A DNA stretch of 15,220 nt from an uncultured bacterium (GTDB lineage Bacteria > Verrucomicrobiota > Kiritimatiellia > CAIKKV01 > CAITUY01). The translations under genes were made by a program, and so were the position numbers. A model generated the notes under the pieces. The model did no database searches. It was not told where the DNA came from and was given only the letters and a program-made list of their open reading frames with translations. The stretch is from assembly GCA_903934155.1 (NCBI GenBank), contig CAIZMS010000097.1:1-15220 (forward strand). The letters are read 5' to 3'. Of the stretch, positions 6,571 to 14,756 are shown in pieces. The first letter of the stretch is position 1. Each line of letters opens with the position of its first letter.

Positions 6571-6598
6571 GAAGGCTGAATGATGAAGGATGAACGAT
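6571..6598. repeat. Heptanucleotide tandem repeat between metG and tRNA-Val
   Basis: Four 7-base units in tandem: GAAGGCT, GAATGAT, GAAGGAT, GAACGAT (consensus GAANGAT). The unit length equals that of the repeat at 5780-5807 but the sequence differs. It sits 13 bases upstream of the tRNA 5' end and about 20 bases downstream of the metG stop. Confidence 0.75.
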
Positions 6599-6620
6599 GG
6601 GGAGTCAAGCAAGGCTCACG

Positions 6621-8561
6621 TTACTTCACCACAGCTCCACTTGGACAATCCCCTTCGACGGTCACCAGCCTGAGCTCCTTACCGAGGCTGGCCGCCAGAA
6701 GCATCCCGTTGGACTCCACCCCGCGAATAACTGCCGGTTTCAGATTGGCTACCACCACCACGGTCTTCCCCGGCAATGTGGCCGGATCATAGTGTTGTGC
6801 AATTCCCGCCACAATTTGGCGCGCCTCGCCCCCCACATCAATCTGAAGCTTCAACAACTTGTCCGCTCCGACCACCTTTTCTGCAGCGATGATCCGGGCG
6901 GTACGAAGCTGAATCTTCTGGAAATCGGCATACTCAGCCAAGACAACCCCCACCGGTTCGGTCTTGGCTTCTCTCGGCGTGCGGGATGGGAGCGTCCCCG
7001 CTCCAGCGGAGGTTTCCGCTTTCTTCTCCTCCGGCATAATCCGGGGGAACAAAACCTGCATCGCGCCCAGTTTCGTTCCGGGCTTCAACAGTCCCCATTC
7101 CTTAAGGGAGCGGATATCCGGCGTCGCCTCCTGGATCCCCAGCGCCTGGCGCAATTCGGCCATCTTTCCGGGCATAACCGGAAACAACAGGCCGCTGACA
7201 ATGCGGAGCGTCTCGGCGGCATGATAGAGAACCGTGTGGAGCGGCTGCTTGTCCGCTTGCTTGGCCAGTGTCCACGGCTGTTTCTTTTCCAGATAACGAT
7301 TCGCCGCCCGAACCACATTGGTCACCGTGGCCAGTCCCTGATCGAGACGCATCCCGGTAATGGCCAATTCCATGGCCCCGGCGGATTCCACGGCCGCCGC
7401 CCTGAGCTGCAACTCCTCCTCGCCCGGCTGGCCGGGTTCAGGCAGCAGGCCGCCCGTATAGGATTCGATCATCTTCAGGAGCCGGCTCAGTATATTGCCC
7501 AGGTCATTGGCCAGATCGGCATTATAGCGCCGGATAAAGGCCTCTTCCGTGAAACTCGCATCCTGCCCGAGGATCATCTCGGCCATCAGGAAGTAGCGGA
7601 AAGGATCCACCCCGTACTTGTCGACAAACTCCATGGGATCCACCACATTGCCTGTCGTCTTGCTCATCTTGCTATCGCCCACCAGCCACCAGCCGTGTGC
7701 AAAAACAGACTCGGGCAGTTCCACCCCCATGGCCTTGAGCATGATCGGCCAGTACACCGTATGGGTGGTGAGGATGTCCTTCCCGATCAGATGACAGGAG
7801 GCCGGCCACCAGGTCTTGAATTTCGCGTCATCACTGAGATATCCCACCGCGCTGATGTAATTGGTCAGGGCATCGCACCAGACATAAGCCACAAAATCCT
7901 TATCGAACGGCAACTCAATTCCCCAGCTCAGGCGACTCTTGGGCCGCGACACGCACAGGTCATTCAATTTCTTCCGCAGGAACCCGAGCGTCTCGTTGCG
8001 CCGGAAATCCGGCTGGATGAATTTCGGATTATCCTGGATGTATTGGATCAGCCAGTCCTGATACTTGCTCATCCGCAGGAAATAATTGGACTCGCGAATC
8101 CGGTCCACCGGCCGCTTGCAATCCGGACAGGCCCCGTTCTCAAGGTCTTTCTCCATGAAGAAACGCTCACAGGGCACACAATACCAGCCATCATACTCAG
8201 CCCGGTAGATCTCCCCCTTCTCGTAAAGCGCCTGAAACAGTTTTTGCACAACAGTCTTATGACGGGGCTCGGTGGTGCGGATGAAATCATCGTGGGTGAT
8301 TTCGAGCTTCTTCCAGAGGTCCTGAAAACGAACCACCGTGGCATCGGCATGCTGCTGGGGTGAAATCCCCGCCTTATCAGCCGCCTGCTGAACTTTCTGT
8401 CCATGCTCATCCGCGCCGGTCAGGAAGAAAGTCGGCACATTTAAAAGCCGGTGATACCGGGCCAGGACATCCGCCAGAATGGTTGTGTAGGCATGCCCGA
8501 TATGGGGCCGGTCATTCACATAATAAATCGGCGTCGTCACATAAAATTTCTTCGGATTCAT
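6621..8561 (-). CDS. metG: Methionyl-tRNA synthetase with C-terminal tRNA-binding domain
   Basis: The product is 646 aa and charges tRNA-Met with methionine. The class I catalytic domain shows HIGH at 20-23 (YVNDRPHIGHAYTT) and KMSKT at 298-302. The zinc knuckle is of the four-Cys type, C128-x2-C131 and C145-x2-C148. An anticodon-binding helical domain follows at about 350-500. After a charged linker, residues about 545-646 form an EMAP/Trbp111-type OB-fold domain (FQKIQLRTARI, LKPAVIRGVESNGMLLAA), which dimerises and binds tRNA. Two ATG codons lie close together; TGAGG is only 2 bases before the one at 8567 but 8 before the one at 8561, so 8561 is chosen. The gene is divergent from coaE across 235 bases in which no strong promoter could be identified. 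tRNA-Val follows downstream. Confidence 0.97.
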   Translation of the reverse strand: MNPKKFYVTTPIYYVNDRPHIGHAYTTILADVLARYHRLLNVPTFFLTGADEHGQKVQQAADKAGISPQQHADATVVRFQDLWKKLEITHDDFIRTTEPRHKTVVQKLFQALYEKGEIYRAEYDGWYCVPCERFFMEKDLENGACPDCKRPVDRIRESNYFLRMSKYQDWLIQYIQDNPKFIQPDFRRNETLGFLRKKLNDLCVSRPKSRLSWGIELPFDKDFVAYVWCDALTNYISAVGYLSDDAKFKTWWPASCHLIGKDILTTHTVYWPIMLKAMGVELPESVFAHGWWLVGDSKMSKTTGNVVDPMEFVDKYGVDPFRYFLMAEMILGQDASFTEEAFIRRYNADLANDLGNILSRLLKMIESYTGGLLPEPGQPGEEELQLRAAAVESAGAMELAITGMRLDQGLATVTNVVRAANRYLEKKQPWTLAKQADKQPLHTVLYHAAETLRIVSGLLFPVMPGKMAELRQALGIQEATPDIRSLKEWGLLKPGTKLGAMQVLFPRIMPEEKKAETSAGAGTLPSRTPREAKTEPVGVVLAEYADFQKIQLRTARIIAAEKVVGADKLLKLQIDVGGEARQIVAGIAQHYDPATLPGKTVVVVANLKPAVIRGVESNGMLLAASLGKELRLVTVEGDCPSGAVVK

Positions 8562-8574
8562 AATCATCACCTCA

Positions 8575-8594
8575 AGCCGTGTAAGGTAACGGCT
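8575..8594 (-). promoter_or_regulatory. Small leader hairpin directly upstream of metG ribosome site
   Basis: On the minus strand AGCCGT-TACCTTAC-ACGGCT forms a 6-bp stem with an 8-base loop, ending right before the TGAGG used for metG. It could affect initiation. No T-box specifier or antiterminator consensus was seen, and a 6-bp stem can arise by chance. Confidence 0.3.
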
Positions 8595-8796
8595 CACGCA
8601 GCAACCTTCAACCCTCAAAATAAATCATTGACGCTCAACCCTGCGTATCGTACAAGGAACACACTTTTCCCGAATCCTAACCCGATTCCAAGTTGTTACA
8701 GGGCGTGCTCCATTTTAATCCATACTCGATTGATCCCATGTTGTTTCAGCATTGCTGACGAGATTCGGCAGGCTTTCACCCTTTTATTCCTCCATC

Positions 8797-9387
8797 ATGA
8801 TCAAAATTGCAGTAACGGGCGGTATTGCCTGTGTAAAAAGCCTGGTGGGATCGTTCATGAGTCAGGCCGGAATCCCCGTGTGCGAAGCGGATGAGATCGG
8901 GCATCGGATTCTGGAAGAGAACGAATCAGTCCGCAGCGGAGTGGTTCGCCAGTTTGGAGCGGAAGTGATCGGGTCTGACGGACGGATTGATCGCGCCGTC
9001 CTGGGCCGGTTGGTTTTTGGCGATTCCGGAAAGCGGGAGGCGTTAAACGCCCTCACGCATCCGGTGATCATGAAACAAATTGCCGATTGGCTTGGGAGTC
9101 AGCCGGCATCCACCGTCCTCGTGGCGGTCGTTATTCCGCTGCTGTATGAAATCGGAGCGGACCGGGACTGGGACAAGGTGGTGTGTGTGGGGGCGCCTGA
9201 AGCGGAGCAGCTTCACCGGCTGACAGACCGGGGGCTTACCCTGGAGGAAGCCCGCGCACGGATCGCCTCCCAGATGAGCCTGGCCAAGAAAATGGAACGG
9301 GCGGATTTTACGATCTACAATTGCGGCAGCAAGGCGTTGCTGGAAGAACAGACGAAACAAGTAATGCGGTCACTCCGCGGAGAATAA
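8797..9387 (+). CDS. coaE: Dephospho-CoA kinase with atypical Walker A
   Basis: The product is 196 aa, normal for CoaE, which phosphorylates dephospho-CoA at the 3' hydroxyl in the last step of CoA synthesis. The family pattern is clear: AVTGGI at 5-10, THPVI (87-91), IPLLYE (113-118), R141 and R145 of the lid, and RIASQM...K...AD.TIYNCGS (155-178). However, the P-loop reads GGIACVKSL (8-16): V13 replaces the invariant Gly before Lys14, and L16 replaces the usual Thr. The DAD base motif reads EAD (30-32). The start has no clear Shine-Dalgarno (TTCCTCC precedes it), and the frame stays open 15 codons upstream from a TTG; the ATG at 8797 fits the family. rho begins 2 bases after the stop, suggesting coupling. 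The identity is firm; full activity is uncertain. Confidence 0.92.
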   Translation: MIKIAVTGGIACVKSLVGSFMSQAGIPVCEADEIGHRILEENESVRSGVVRQFGAEVIGSDGRIDRAVLGRLVFGDSGKREALNALTHPVIMKQIADWLGSQPASTVLVAVVIPLLYEIGADRDWDKVVCVGAPEAEQLHRLTDRGLTLEEARARIASQMSLAKKMERADFTIYNCGSKALLEEQTKQVMRSLRGE

Positions 9388-9389
9388 TT

Positions 9390-10943
9390 ATGGAAGAAAG
9401 ACGCGAACATCCTCATTCAGGCAGACCGGAGCATCGGGGCAACCGCCGTGGCCGCGGGGGACGCCCCCAGCAACGCCCCCGGGTTTCACAGCCCGACATG
9501 GACAGACCGCCCCAGCATCTGCCCCACTATGAGCCCGGCGCCCATGGGGGGCTTCCCCAGGATGGCCAAGCTCAGGGCAATGTGCAGCCCCCGGCCGCCC
9601 CCGCCCTGGGCCCCGATGGCCAACCCCTTCCCCAGGCCGAGGTTAACGGTGGATTTCCCCCGAATGCCCAGCGTCCCCAGGGAACACCGCGATCACTGAA
9701 CCTGTCGGACTTGCAGTTGATGCCCGTCCCGGATCTGAACGCCATGGCCGACAGCTACGGTCTGGTGGATCTCGGCGCCCTGCGCAAGCATGAACTCATC
9801 TTCGAGGTCATGCGGGCCAATGGCCGCCTGAACGGATCCCTGCACGGCAAAGGCGTTCTGGAAATCCTGCCCGATGGCTTCGGCTTCCTCCGCTCACCCT
9901 ATTACAACTATCTCCCCTGCCCCGAGGACATCTATGTGTCCCCGTCGCAGATCCGCCGTTTCGCGCTGCGCACCGGCGACTCCGTCGAAGGGGAAATCCG
10001 GGCTCCCAAGGACAAGGAGCGCTTCTTCGCCGTCATCAAGGTCGACAAGATCAACTCCACCGACCCGGAGAAGGCCAAGAGCAAGATCCCCTTTGAAAAC
10101 CTGACCCCGCTCTTCCCGGACCGGCGCTTCATGCTGGAGCGCGAACCGGCGGAAGTCTCGATGCGCGTCATGGATCTCTTCACCCCCATCGGCATGGGGC
10201 AGCGCGGGTTGATCGTGGCCCCGCCCCGCACCGGAAAAACGGTGCTCCTCCAGAAGATCGCCAACAGCATCTCGGCCAACCACCCGGACGCCTACCTGAT
10301 CGTCCTGCTGATTGATGAGCGGCCCGAGGAAGTGACCGATATGGAGCGCACAACCAAGGCGCACGTGCTCAGCTCAACCTTCGATGAGCCGCCAGAGCGG
10401 CATGTTCAGGTCGCCGAAATGGTGATTGAGATGGCCAAGCGCATGGTGGAATGCGGAAAGGATGTGTGCATCCTGCTCGACAGCATCACCCGTCTGGCCC
10501 GTGCCTACAACACCCTTCAGCCGCACAGCGGAAAGATCCTCTCCGGCGGCGTGGACGCCAATGCCCTGCACAAGCCCAAGCGGTTTTTCGGAGCGGCCCG
10601 CAACATCGAGCACGGCGGCAGCCTGACCATCATCGCCACGGCCCTGGTGGATACCGGAAGCCGAATGGACGAGGTGATCTTCGAGGAGTTCAAGGGCACC
10701 GGAAACATGGAACTCTGCCTCGACCGCACCCTGGTGGACAAGCGGATCTTCCCGGCGATCAACATCGAAAAATCGGGTACACGCAAAGAGGAACTCTTGC
10801 TCCATCCCGATGAGCTTAGTAAGATCTGGATTTTGCGTCGTGCAATCAACGGGGTTCCGCCGGTCGAAGCGATGGAACTGATTGTGAACCGGCTGAAGAA
10901 AACCAAGAGTAATGTCGAATTCCTGATGGCGATGAAAGAATAG
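9390..10943 (+). CDS. rho: Transcription termination factor Rho with disordered N-terminal extension
   Basis: The product is 517 aa, against about 420 for E. coli Rho; this hexameric RNA-dependent ATPase releases RNA polymerase. Residues 1-100 are a low-complexity extension rich in Arg, Gly, Pro, Gln and His. The Rho N-terminal helix bundle and cold-shock-like RNA-binding domain follow (about 104-230; GVLEILPDGFGFLR at 155-168). Walker A is APPRTGKT (277-284), the Walker B/catalytic region LLIDERPEEVTDMER (306-320), and the Q/R-loop region ILSGGVDANALHKPKRFFG (383-401). The ATG at 9390 lies 2 bases after the coaE stop, with GGAG inside the coaE end. tig follows after 18 bases. It is part of the coaE-rho-tig-clpP-clpX run. 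Confidence 0.97.
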   Translation: MEERREHPHSGRPEHRGNRRGRGGRPQQRPRVSQPDMDRPPQHLPHYEPGAHGGLPQDGQAQGNVQPPAAPALGPDGQPLPQAEVNGGFPPNAQRPQGTPRSLNLSDLQLMPVPDLNAMADSYGLVDLGALRKHELIFEVMRANGRLNGSLHGKGVLEILPDGFGFLRSPYYNYLPCPEDIYVSPSQIRRFALRTGDSVEGEIRAPKDKERFFAVIKVDKINSTDPEKAKSKIPFENLTPLFPDRRFMLEREPAEVSMRVMDLFTPIGMGQRGLIVAPPRTGKTVLLQKIANSISANHPDAYLIVLLIDERPEEVTDMERTTKAHVLSSTFDEPPERHVQVAEMVIEMAKRMVECGKDVCILLDSITRLARAYNTLQPHSGKILSGGVDANALHKPKRFFGAARNIEHGGSLTIIATALVDTGSRMDEVIFEEFKGTGNMELCLDRTLVDKRIFPAINIEKSGTRKEELLLHPDELSKIWILRRAINGVPPVEAMELIVNRLKKTKSNVEFLMAMKE

Positions 10944-10961
10944 TGGGAGAAATTACGGTCT

Positions 10962-12278
10962 ATGAAAGTTACAGTTGAACAGGTGGGTCCCTGCCGCAAA
11001 GCGTTGCGTATTGAAGTTCCGGCCGAGCAGGTGATGGCCGAATACCAGAAGGTAATCAAGGAAATCTCAGGCGGCGCCCGTATTCCGGGATTCCGCCAGG
11101 GCAAGGCCCCGATCGCCGTCATTGAGCGGCAGTACTCCAAGAACGCCCTTGAGGAAACCCGAGAGCGGCTCGTGCCGATGGCGTATCATACCGCCCTGAA
11201 GCAGGAAAACCTTACGCCGGTCTCCGTCGTGGATGTCACCGATGTCCAGATCACCAAACAGCTCCCGTTGTCCTTCAAGGTCACCGTGGATGTGGTTCCC
11301 GATTTCGCCCTCCCTCCTTTCAAGGGCATCCCGGCCACCAGCAAAAAGGTCGAGGTGAAGGACGAGGATGTCGAGCAGATCCTCTCGAACATGCGTGACC
11401 GAAGCGCCCACTTTGAGCCGGTGACCAACCGCGCCGCCAAAAAAGAAGATGTCGTGGAAATCGACTATACCGGCTCCTGCCAGGGTAAGCCGCTGAGCGA
11501 AATCGCGCCCGACCATCCCGAACTGGCCCAGGGCAAGGCCTTCTGGGTGCTGTTGTCGGACACCATGCCGGAGTTCCTGCCGGGCATCAAGACCCAGCTG
11601 GAAGGCATTGAAATCGGCCAGACCCGCGAGGCGACCATCGTGTTTCCGGAAGGGTACCGGGCCAAGTCCATCGCCGGGAAGTCCGCCGTCTATACCGTGA
11701 CCGCCACGGGAATCCGCGAAAAGAAGGCGCCGGAACTGAATGATGATTTCGCGAAAACCGTCGGGGCGGATTCCGTTGAGGGTCTCCGCAAGGTCGTTCG
11801 CGAAAACCTGGTCAAGACCGCCGAAACCACCGAGACGGGCCGGCAGAATGACGAGATTGTGAAATGGCTGATTGACCACACACCGATCAACGACCTGCCG
11901 CAATCCCTCGTGGAGGAGGAGGCCCGCCACATCATCCAGGACGTGGTTCAGGAGAATGTCCGGCGGGGCGTCAATAAGGATGATATCGAATCGAATCGCG
12001 AGGATATCTTCAGCCGGGCCGCGCAATCCGCCGCAGATCGCGTCAAGGTCAACTACATCCTCAACCGCGTCGCCGATGAGGAAAAGGTTACCGTAGCCCA
12101 GGCGGATGTGGATCAGCGCCTGGCCGACATGGCCGTACGTTACGGAATCACCCCGGAACGCATGAAAGAGGAAATGACCAAGCGGGACAATGCGCTGGAC
12201 GGCCTGCGCCGGAACCTGCGTCTTGAAAAAGCCGTCGCTATTCTCCATGCCGCCGCCAAAATCACACCGGAAGGATGA
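10962..12278 (+). CDS. tig: Trigger factor, ribosome-associated chaperone and prolyl isomerase
   Basis: The product is 438 aa (E. coli 432). It binds the ribosome exit tunnel near L23 and shields nascent chains. The ribosome-binding signature is GFRQGKAP (43-50) in the N-terminal domain. The FKBP-type PPIase domain spans about 160-250 (VVEIDYTGSCQGKP at 164-177, PEGYRAKSIAGKSAVY at 229-244). The remainder is the helical chaperone domain that forms the arms. The ATG lies 18 bases after rho, with GGGAG upstream at somewhat long spacing. The stop at 12276-12278 is followed 2 bases later by the clpP ATG. The tig-clpP-clpX order is the common bacterial arrangement linking folding and degradation. 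Confidence 0.97.
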   Translation: MKVTVEQVGPCRKALRIEVPAEQVMAEYQKVIKEISGGARIPGFRQGKAPIAVIERQYSKNALEETRERLVPMAYHTALKQENLTPVSVVDVTDVQITKQLPLSFKVTVDVVPDFALPPFKGIPATSKKVEVKDEDVEQILSNMRDRSAHFEPVTNRAAKKEDVVEIDYTGSCQGKPLSEIAPDHPELAQGKAFWVLLSDTMPEFLPGIKTQLEGIEIGQTREATIVFPEGYRAKSIAGKSAVYTVTATGIREKKAPELNDDFAKTVGADSVEGLRKVVRENLVKTAETTETGRQNDEIVKWLIDHTPINDLPQSLVEEEARHIIQDVVQENVRRGVNKDDIESNREDIFSRAAQSAADRVKVNYILNRVADEEKVTVAQADVDQRLADMAVRYGITPERMKEEMTKRDNALDGLRRNLRLEKAVAILHAAAKITPEG

Positions 12279-12280
12279 CC

Positions 12281-12898
12281 ATGCAGACCAAAAACCAGAT
12301 GCTTGTGCCGATGGTGGTTGAACAGACCGGCCGCGGCGAACGCGCCTATGATATTTATTCGCGCCTGTTGAAGGATCGAATCATCTTCATCGGCAGCGGC
12401 ATTGACGACGATGTCTCGAGTCTCATCATCGCCCAGTTGCTCTTCCTCCAGAGCGAGGACGCCGAAAAGGACATCAGCCTGTACATCAACTCACCGGGCG
12501 GGTCGGTAACGGCGGGAATGGCCATCTACGACACCATTCAGTTCCTGAAGTGCGATGTGGCCACCTACTGCGTAGGTCAGGCGGCCAGCATGGGCGCCAT
12601 CCTGCTGACAGCGGGAGCCAAGGGCAAGCGCTTCGCCCTGCCCAACGCCCGCATCATGATCCATCAACCCTGGGGCGGTGCCCAGGGACAGGCCACCGAC
12701 ATCAGCATCCAGGCCCAGGAAATCCTGCGCCTGCGTGACCGGTTGAACGGCATTCTTGCTTTCCATACCGGCAGGACGCTGGAGGCCATCGCGAAGGACT
12801 CCGATCGCGATTTCTTCATGTCCGCCGACGAAGCCTGCAAATACGGCCTGGTGGATAGTGTTCTCGCAAGCCGAAAAGTCGTCCTTCCGAAAGCGTAA
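12281..12898 (+). CDS. clpP: ATP-dependent Clp protease proteolytic subunit
   Basis: The product is 205 aa. ClpP forms a double-heptamer chamber that degrades proteins fed by ClpX. The catalytic triad is S103 in GQAASMGA, H128 in MIHQP and D177 in SDRDFF. The oxyanion region SPGGSV is at 71-76. An N-terminal propeptide of about 10-15 residues probably precedes the mature start. Two in-frame ATGs exist: 12275, overlapping the tig stop as ATGA with GGAAGG touching it, and 12281, which has AAGG 6 bases upstream; the second is preferred. clpX follows after 5 bases. Confidence 0.97.
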   Translation: MQTKNQMLVPMVVEQTGRGERAYDIYSRLLKDRIIFIGSGIDDDVSSLIIAQLLFLQSEDAEKDISLYINSPGGSVTAGMAIYDTIQFLKCDVATYCVGQAASMGAILLTAGAKGKRFALPNARIMIHQPWGGAQGQATDISIQAQEILRLRDRLNGILAFHTGRTLEAIAKDSDRDFFMSADEACKYGLVDSVLASRKVVLPKA

Positions 12899-12903
12899 TC
12901 CCC

Positions 12904-14175
12904 ATGGCTAAACCCAGGAACACCATTCCCAACTGTTCGTTTTGCGGCCGCCCGCCGGAAGTGGCGGGACAGCTGCTGGCGGGACCGCCCGGAACCTACA
13001 TCTGCAAGGACTGCTCCAAAGTCTGCCAGGAAATGTTTGTCAAGTCGGGCGGCAAGCCCGCCCCGGCCACTCCGCCCCCGAAAAAGGCGGAGGGGATCTC
13101 GAAGGTCCCCAAACCCCACGAAATCTACGACTTCCTGAACCAGTATGTGATCGGCCAGGACCAGTCCAAGAAGGTGCTTTCCGTCGCCGTCCACAACCAT
13201 TACAAGCGCCTCCAGCAGAGCGAGCCCGGCGAGGCCATGGCGGCGTTCAAGGATGTGGAGATTGAAAAAAGCAACATCCTGCTGATCGGCCCGACCGGAA
13301 CCGGGAAAACGCTTCTGGCCCGTACGCTGGCCCGCTGCCTGGATGTCCCGTTTAGCATCTCCGATGCCACCACCCTGACAGAGGCCGGCTATGTCGGCGA
13401 AGATGTCGAGAATGTCCTGCTCCGCCTGATTCAGGCTGCCGATGGCGACGTCGCCCGCGCCCAGCGCGGTATCGTCTACATTGACGAGATCGACAAGATC
13501 GCCCGAAAGACCGAAAATGTCTCCATCACCCGTGATGTCTCCGGCGAGGGCGTTCAACAGGCGCTCCTGAAAATCATCGAGGGAACCATGGCGAGCGTGC
13601 CCCCCGGTGGTGGCCGGAAACATCCCCAGCAGGAATACCTCAAAATCAATACCGAGCACATCCTGTTCATCTGCGGCGGCGCCTTTGTCGGGCTGGATGA
13701 TATCCTGAATCGGCGCGTGAGCAAACAGGCGCTCGGTTTCGGGGAACCACCCAAGAAAACCATTGTCGAGGAACTCAAACGCCGGGTTGAGCCCGAAGAT
13801 CTCATGAAATACGGCATGATCCCGGAGTTTGTCGGACGTCTTCCGGTCGTCACCACCCTGGAACCCCTCCGCGAGGAGGATCTGATCCGGGTGCTGACCG
13901 AGCCGAAAAACGCCATGATCCGCCAGTATCAGAAACTGATGGCCATGGAAAATGTAAAGCTGACCTTCACGGACACGGCATTGCGGGAAATGGCGCGGTT
14001 GGCGGCCAAAAAGGGAACTGGCGCGCGCGGCCTGCGTGCCATTCTCGAGCACCTGATGCTGGAAGTGATGTTCGAGGTGCCCAAGCGCGGCAATATCCGG
14101 GAGTTTCACGTCACCAAGCCCATGGTCACCTCACAGCGGGTGACATTGGACGAGGTTGGGGAATCGGCGGCGTAG
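12904..14175 (+). CDS. clpX: ATP-dependent Clp protease ATP-binding subunit ClpX
   Basis: The product is 423 aa, the usual length. This AAA+ unfoldase delivers tagged substrates to ClpP. The zinc-binding domain has C11-x2-C14 and C34-x2-C37. Other landmarks are Walker A GPTGTGKT (129-136), pore loop GYVG (162-165), Walker B IVYIDEIDKIA (190-200), the RKHPQQEYL block (238-246) and sensor-2 GARGLR (373-378). The ClpP-docking loop reads LGF (277-279), an accepted variant of the IGF tripeptide. The Shine-Dalgarno is weak, so it is probably translated through coupling to clpP 5 bases upstream. It converges on panD with only 8 bases between the stops. Confidence 0.97.
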   Translation: MAKPRNTIPNCSFCGRPPEVAGQLLAGPPGTYICKDCSKVCQEMFVKSGGKPAPATPPPKKAEGISKVPKPHEIYDFLNQYVIGQDQSKKVLSVAVHNHYKRLQQSEPGEAMAAFKDVEIEKSNILLIGPTGTGKTLLARTLARCLDVPFSISDATTLTEAGYVGEDVENVLLRLIQAADGDVARAQRGIVYIDEIDKIARKTENVSITRDVSGEGVQQALLKIIEGTMASVPPGGGRKHPQQEYLKINTEHILFICGGAFVGLDDILNRRVSKQALGFGEPPKKTIVEELKRRVEPEDLMKYGMIPEFVGRLPVVTTLEPLREEDLIRVLTEPKNAMIRQYQKLMAMENVKLTFTDTALREMARLAAKKGTGARGLRAILEHLMLEVMFEVPKRGNIREFHVTKPMVTSQRVTLDEVGESAA

Positions 14176-14183
14176 CCGAAGGG

Positions 14184-14549
14184 TCAGACCGGGCACAATC
14201 CGCCAATAATCCTGTTCTTCTCGTCGAGCCGGACAACACGGGGGCGGATTTGAGTGGCCTGATCGGTGGGAACGAGACCAAAGGTAAAGATGGTGAGGCG
14301 GTCGCCCACTTTGCCGAGATGGGCCGTTGCACCGTTCAGGCAGATCTCGCCCTTTCCGCGTTCTCCTGAAATAGCGTAGGTTTCAAACCGGTTCCCGTTT
14401 TCCAGGTTGGAAACCAGGATTTTTTCATAGGGCATGATTTTGACATAGTCCATCAAATCCCGGTCAATCGTGAGACTGCCTTCGTAATCCAGATTGGATC
14501 CCGTCACCCGGGCCCCGTGCAATTTCGCCTTCAGCATCGTCGAGAACAT
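14184..14549 (-). CDS. panD: Aspartate 1-decarboxylase precursor (pyruvoyl enzyme)
   Basis: The product is 121 aa. It makes beta-alanine from aspartate for pantothenate and CoA. The zymogen self-cleaves between G24 and S25 in DYEGSLTID, and S25 becomes the pyruvoyl group; the position is exactly canonical. K9, H11, R54 and Y58 are present as in characterised PanD. The ATG at 14549 has AGGTAGG about 7 bases upstream. No other pantothenate genes adjoin, but coaE of the same route lies 5 kb away. It converges on clpX. Confidence 0.96.
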   Translation of the reverse strand: MFSTMLKAKLHGARVTGSNLDYEGSLTIDRDLMDYVKIMPYEKILVSNLENGNRFETYAISGERGKGEICLNGATAHLGKVGDRLTIFTFGLVPTDQATQIRPRVVRLDEKNRIIGGLCPV

Positions 14550-14616
14550 AAATTCGCCTACCTGTCTTTAAATTCGGGCAAAAGGGTAGCTTTCCCGCCC
14601 CTCAACCGCAAGAAAA

Positions 14617-14645
14617 TTGACACCCGTGAAAGTGCGTACAATAAA
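14617..14645 (+). promoter_or_regulatory. Possible promoter for the EF-hand gene
   Basis: A perfect -35, TTGACA (14617-14622), is followed by AATAAA at 17-base spacing (4 of 6) or TACAAT at 14-base spacing (5 of 6, but a short spacer). It would give an untranslated leader of about 100 bases. Confidence 0.4.
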
Positions 14646-14703
14646 CAGACCGCCTGCTTCGTTTGATTGGTTAATGTCAGAAACAGGTTTTTGACGAACG
14701 GGG

Positions 14704-14741
14704 TTGATTGCCTCCCGCCGTCGCAACAAAATTGCAATCAA
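14704..14741 (+). promoter_or_regulatory. Leader stem next to the ribosome site of the EF-hand gene
   Basis: TTGATTGC (14704-14711) and GCAATCAA (14734-14741) are perfect 8-base reverse complements, with the second arm touching the AAAGGAAAG ribosome site. The 22-base loop holds CCCGCCG. A preceding short inverted repeat, GTCAGAAAC / GTTTTTGAC (around 14676-14695), is also present. This could influence translation; no known riboswitch class was recognised. Confidence 0.35.
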
Positions 14742-14756
14742 AAGGAAAGTAAAGAG

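Noticed and set aside
5780..6598. CRISPR array
   Set aside because: The repeats are 7-base tandem units without spacers; there is no cas gene in the window.
6597..8363. 588-codon open frame on the plus strand
   Set aside because: It is antisense to metG, whose motifs are unmistakable; the translation has no recognisable domain and reflects high GC codon structure.
11067..12248. 393-codon open frame antisense to tig
   Set aside because: It is a shadow of the trigger factor gene with no family pattern or ribosome site of note.
12664..14109. 481-codon open frame antisense to clpP/clpX
   Set aside because: It spans two well-defined genes on the other strand and has a compositionally odd translation.
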